The position numbers were made by a program, and so were the translations under genes. This document shows positions 62,041-64,000 of a DNA stretch of 64,000 bases, piece by piece. Each line of letters starts with the position of its first letter. Positions within the stretch are counted from its first letter, which is position 1. The notes below the pieces were generated by a model, which did no database searches, was not told the origin of the DNA, and saw only the letters and a program-made list of their open reading frames with translations. Source of the stretch: Edaphocola aurantiacus (GTDB lineage Bacteria; Bacteroidota; Bacteroidia; Chitinophagales; Chitinophagaceae); the NCBI RefSeq assembly GCF_019797745.1, contig NZ_VOSI01000002.1, positions 886,527-950,526 of the forward strand, in the 5' to 3' direction.

Positions 62041-63393
62041 ATGAACAAGATATTCGGATTGCTGACCGCCTGCTTATTCGGCGCTACGGCATTACAGGCA
62101 GCAGATAACAATCACGTCATCCTTATTTCAATTGACGGACTGCGTCCAGAGTTTTACAAAGAAGCTTCGTGGCCTACCACCCACATCCGTCAGGCATTAA
62201 AGCAGGGCAGTTATGCCGATGGGGTTACCGGTGTATTTCCTACTGTAACCTATCCTTCCCATACTGCAATGATTACCGGAGTGAAACCATTAAAGCATGG
62301 TATATATTATAATACACCTCCGGAACCATTAGGTGTTACCGGCAAATGGAATTGGTTTTATGATAGTATCCGTGTACCCACCTTATTCACAGCTGCCAAA
62401 GCACAGGGGCTGAGCACCGCTTCTTTCTTCTGGCCGGTTTCTGTTGGCATGCCTGCAGATTATACCGTTCCGGAGTATTGGTATCTGCCAAAAGCCAAAG
62501 GAGAAAAAAGAGATATGAAACATGCCCTTTCCGACATGGCCTATCCAAAAGGCTTCTTTCAGGAATTAGAGGACAATGCTATTGGCAAAGTAGATGAGAT
62601 CGACTTCGATGGCGATTTCCTGAGTATGGATGACCTGACTACAAAAATGGCCTGTTATACCATCAGAAAGTATAAACCAAACTTTCTGACCCTGCATTTG
62701 GTTACTGTAGATCACTTCCAGCATGAGCAAGGCCGTAACGGAGATAAGGTACAGGCATCTCTGGCTGCGGTTGACCATGCCATTATGCAGTTGATGGAGG
62801 CCGTTGAAAAAGCAGGCATCAAAGAACACACAACATTTATCATTACCGGTGATCATGGCTTTGTGGATATTCATACATCAATCAATCCGAATGTATGGCT
62901 GGCACAGGCAGGTTTATATGATCCTAAGCACCCGGAGAACTGGAAAGCATATTTTCACGCTTCCGGAGCATCTGCTTTCTTATTGCTGAAAGATAAGAAA
63001 GACACTAAAACCCTGAAGATGGTAAATGAGCTTCTGGCTAAGCTGCCGGAGGATCAGAAAAAGCTGTTTGCCATAAAAGATCGTACCAACCTGGATCAGG
63101 TAGGGGCAAGCGGAGAATCATTCTTAGCCTTAGCACCTGTAAAGGGCTATACTTTTGGTAACAGTGCAGAAGGAGATGTCCTGAAAAAAGCGAAAGGCGG
63201 TACGCATGGTTTCTATCCTGATTTTAAAGAAATCCAGACCGGCTTTATGGCCTTTGGATATGGCATCAGACCAGGAGTAGTGATTCCGGAAATGAGCCTT
63301 ACAGATGTTGCACCGATCATCGCTAAGTTATTACATATTCCTTTCCCATCTGCGGAAGGTAAGATACCGGCTAATTTGCTCATTGTGGAATAA
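62041..63393 (+). CDS. Exported nucleotide pyrophosphatase/phosphodiesterase (NPP, alkaline-phosphatase superfamily)
   Basis: 450 residues. Signal peptide (~1-20, cut near LQA-AD). Catalytic set of NPP enzymes: Asp in ISIDGLRPEF, nucleophile Thr in FPTVTYPSHTAMITG (~62), Asp/His in TVDHFQHE (~222-229), Asp-His in TGDHGFVDIH (~266) and His in GTHGFYPD (~385). It cleaves phosphodiester or pyrophosphate bonds in nucleotides or phospholipid-like substrates, releasing a phosphomonoester. It follows the metallophosphoesterase gene by 14 bases, so the two enzymes likely act in sequence. Terminator at 63441. Confidence 0.92.
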   Translation: MNKIFGLLTACLFGATALQAADNNHVILISIDGLRPEFYKEASWPTTHIRQALKQGSYADGVTGVFPTVTYPSHTAMITGVKPLKHGIYYNTPPEPLGVTGKWNWFYDSIRVPTLFTAAKAQGLSTASFFWPVSVGMPADYTVPEYWYLPKAKGEKRDMKHALSDMAYPKGFFQELEDNAIGKVDEIDFDGDFLSMDDLTTKMACYTIRKYKPNFLTLHLVTVDHFQHEQGRNGDKVQASLAAVDHAIMQLMEAVEKAGIKEHTTFIITGDHGFVDIHTSINPNVWLAQAGLYDPKHPENWKAYFHASGASAFLLLKDKKDTKTLKMVNELLAKLPEDQKKLFAIKDRTNLDQVGASGESFLALAPVKGYTFGNSAEGDVLKKAKGGTHGFYPDFKEIQTGFMAFGYGIRPGVVIPEMSLTDVAPIIAKLLHIPFPSAEGKIPANLLIVE

Positions 63394-63440
63394 GAGTAAT
63401 TAGCTGTGGCTGTTATCTTGCATACTTATATAACAGCGCT

Positions 63441-63470
63441 AAGCGGGCAGGATTTAACTCCTGTCCGCTT
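63441..63470 (+). terminator. Terminator of the phosphoesterase operon
   Basis: 12-bp stem AAGCGGGCAGGA/TCCTGTCCGCTT with one G-T pair and a 6-base loop, followed by a T-rich stretch, 48 bases after the stop. Confidence 0.85.
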
Positions 63471-63605
63471 ATTTTATATCCACTTCCGTCCCTTTTCCTG
63501 CTTCTTTACTTATATTTTAAAGAATATGTGTGGTCTGTAATGCTTGCTGGTATTGATTTATGATAAAAGTTAATCAGGTGTATTTGGGTTAAAGGAGCAA
63601 AAAGA

Positions 63606-63637
63606 TTTGTTTAGGATTTTAAATGGTTCTATCTTTG
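63606..63637 (+). promoter_or_regulatory. rRNA operon promoter P1
   Basis: -33 TTTG at 63606-63609, 20-base spacer, -7 TATCTTTG at 63630-63637, followed by GCACTCCC, the same start-region signature as the tRNA promoter. Confidence 0.8.
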
Positions 63638-63761
63638 CACTCCCTTACGGAAACGGGGGTTGCTCTTAATATTGGATGGGAAGTGAGACTGGGATTGGCT
63701 TTGAGGTGTTTTTGGAGGTTCGGAAACGGGCTGAAGGGAATAAAAAAAACTTCAAAAAAGA

Positions 63762-63793
63762 TTTGGTTGTTTTAAAAAGGTTATCTACCTTTG
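63762..63793 (+). promoter_or_regulatory. rRNA operon promoter P2
   Basis: -33 TTTG at 63762-63765, 20-base spacer, -7 TACCTTTG at 63786-63793, followed by GCACTCCCAACG. A8 and A6 tracts (63742-63749, 63755-63760) precede it as a likely UP element. Closely matches the tRNA-cluster promoter at 35.7 kb. Confidence 0.85.
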
Positions 63794-64000
63794 CACTCCC
63801 AACGAAACGGCGGTCGGCGCACGAAAGGAGTTCGAGTCTCTGAGTTTAGCAAGAGGTAACGAAAGTGTTACTGAAGATATTTGAAATAAGGAACAGCAGT
63901 AGGATCAGATGTAATATCTGATTTGAAGGTAAGAAAAGCGTATACAAAATTAAAAAACGATCCGAACATTTTCGAGAGAGAATAGTCGTGATCAAATATC
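63794..64000 (+). other. Leader of an rRNA operon (16S gene beyond the window)
   Basis: About 200 bases of non-coding transcript after P2, with a hairpin at 63904-63922 (ATCAGAT/ATCTGAT) and GTAAC/GTTAC at ~63858-63873. No 16S start (GAGTTTGATC) appears before the window ends. That this precedes an rRNA operon is inferred from the tandem stable-RNA promoters and leader style. Confidence 0.65.

Overview
The window comes from a Bacteroidota chromosome, most likely the Chitinophagales/Chitinophagaceae. Evidence: promoters of the TTTG-N19/21-TAnnTTTG type, almost no Shine-Dalgarno sequences, type IX secretion (T9SS) sorting domains of both classes, gldG, an Oar-like TonB-dependent receptor, and Bacteroidota-only families (DUF4293, DUF4271, DUF5606, MauE/thioredoxin fusions). 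Coding density is high and most genes are housekeeping. I saw no insertion sequence, prophage, CRISPR array or integrase.

Layout. 1-4.5 kb: a 5'-truncated VIT/VWA protein, a MauE-thioredoxin membrane protein and a small lipoprotein. 4.5-11.8 kb: flavin oxidoreductase, sugar nucleotidyltransferase, GlsB-like and SET proteins, then minus-strand genes clpX, HIT, a membrane protein, greA, a 2-hydroxyacid dehydrogenase and rsmA. 11.9-15.7 kb: a large OmpA-like porin, a polyprenyl synthase and an OmpA-type lipoprotein. 15.7-21.8 kb: a minus-strand run of O-antigen ligase, trpS, deoxynucleoside kinase, TPR protein, a 31-residue ribosomal-type peptide, a 349-nt structured leader and RNase E/G. 21.9-28.5 kb: Ig-like lipoprotein, giant SBBP/PKD T9SS protein with its response regulator, DEDDy exonuclease. 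28.7-35.6 kb: GLPGLI-like protein, DUF47-PiT phosphate transport pair, M49 peptidase, DUF4293, serS. 35.8-37.7 kb: tRNA-Thr, -Tyr, -Gly, -Thr and tuf. 37.8-53.6 kb: T9SS endonuclease I, small secreted protein, SOD, gldG, bifunctional nuclease, topoisomerase subunit A, CTP protease, DUF5606, C40 peptidase, hemD, DUF4271, CCA transferase, scramblase-like protein.

53.7-63.4 kb is the most distinctive part. An ECF sigma gene is followed by a protein that joins a sigma-regulator-like N-terminus, one inner-membrane helix and a C-terminal outer-membrane barrel. Divergent from it runs a small exported protein, an Oar-like TonB receptor and two secreted phosphoesterases, which look like a phosphate-ester scavenging locus; the intergenic region carries two near-identical-core palindromes. 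The last 400 bases hold two tandem promoters and the leader of an rRNA operon whose 16S gene lies outside the window.

The best candidates for undescribed biology are the structured RNA ahead of the RNase E/G gene, the sigma/one-polypeptide envelope regulator with its divergent phosphoesterase locus, and the shared promoter signature of tRNA, rRNA and tuf transcription units.
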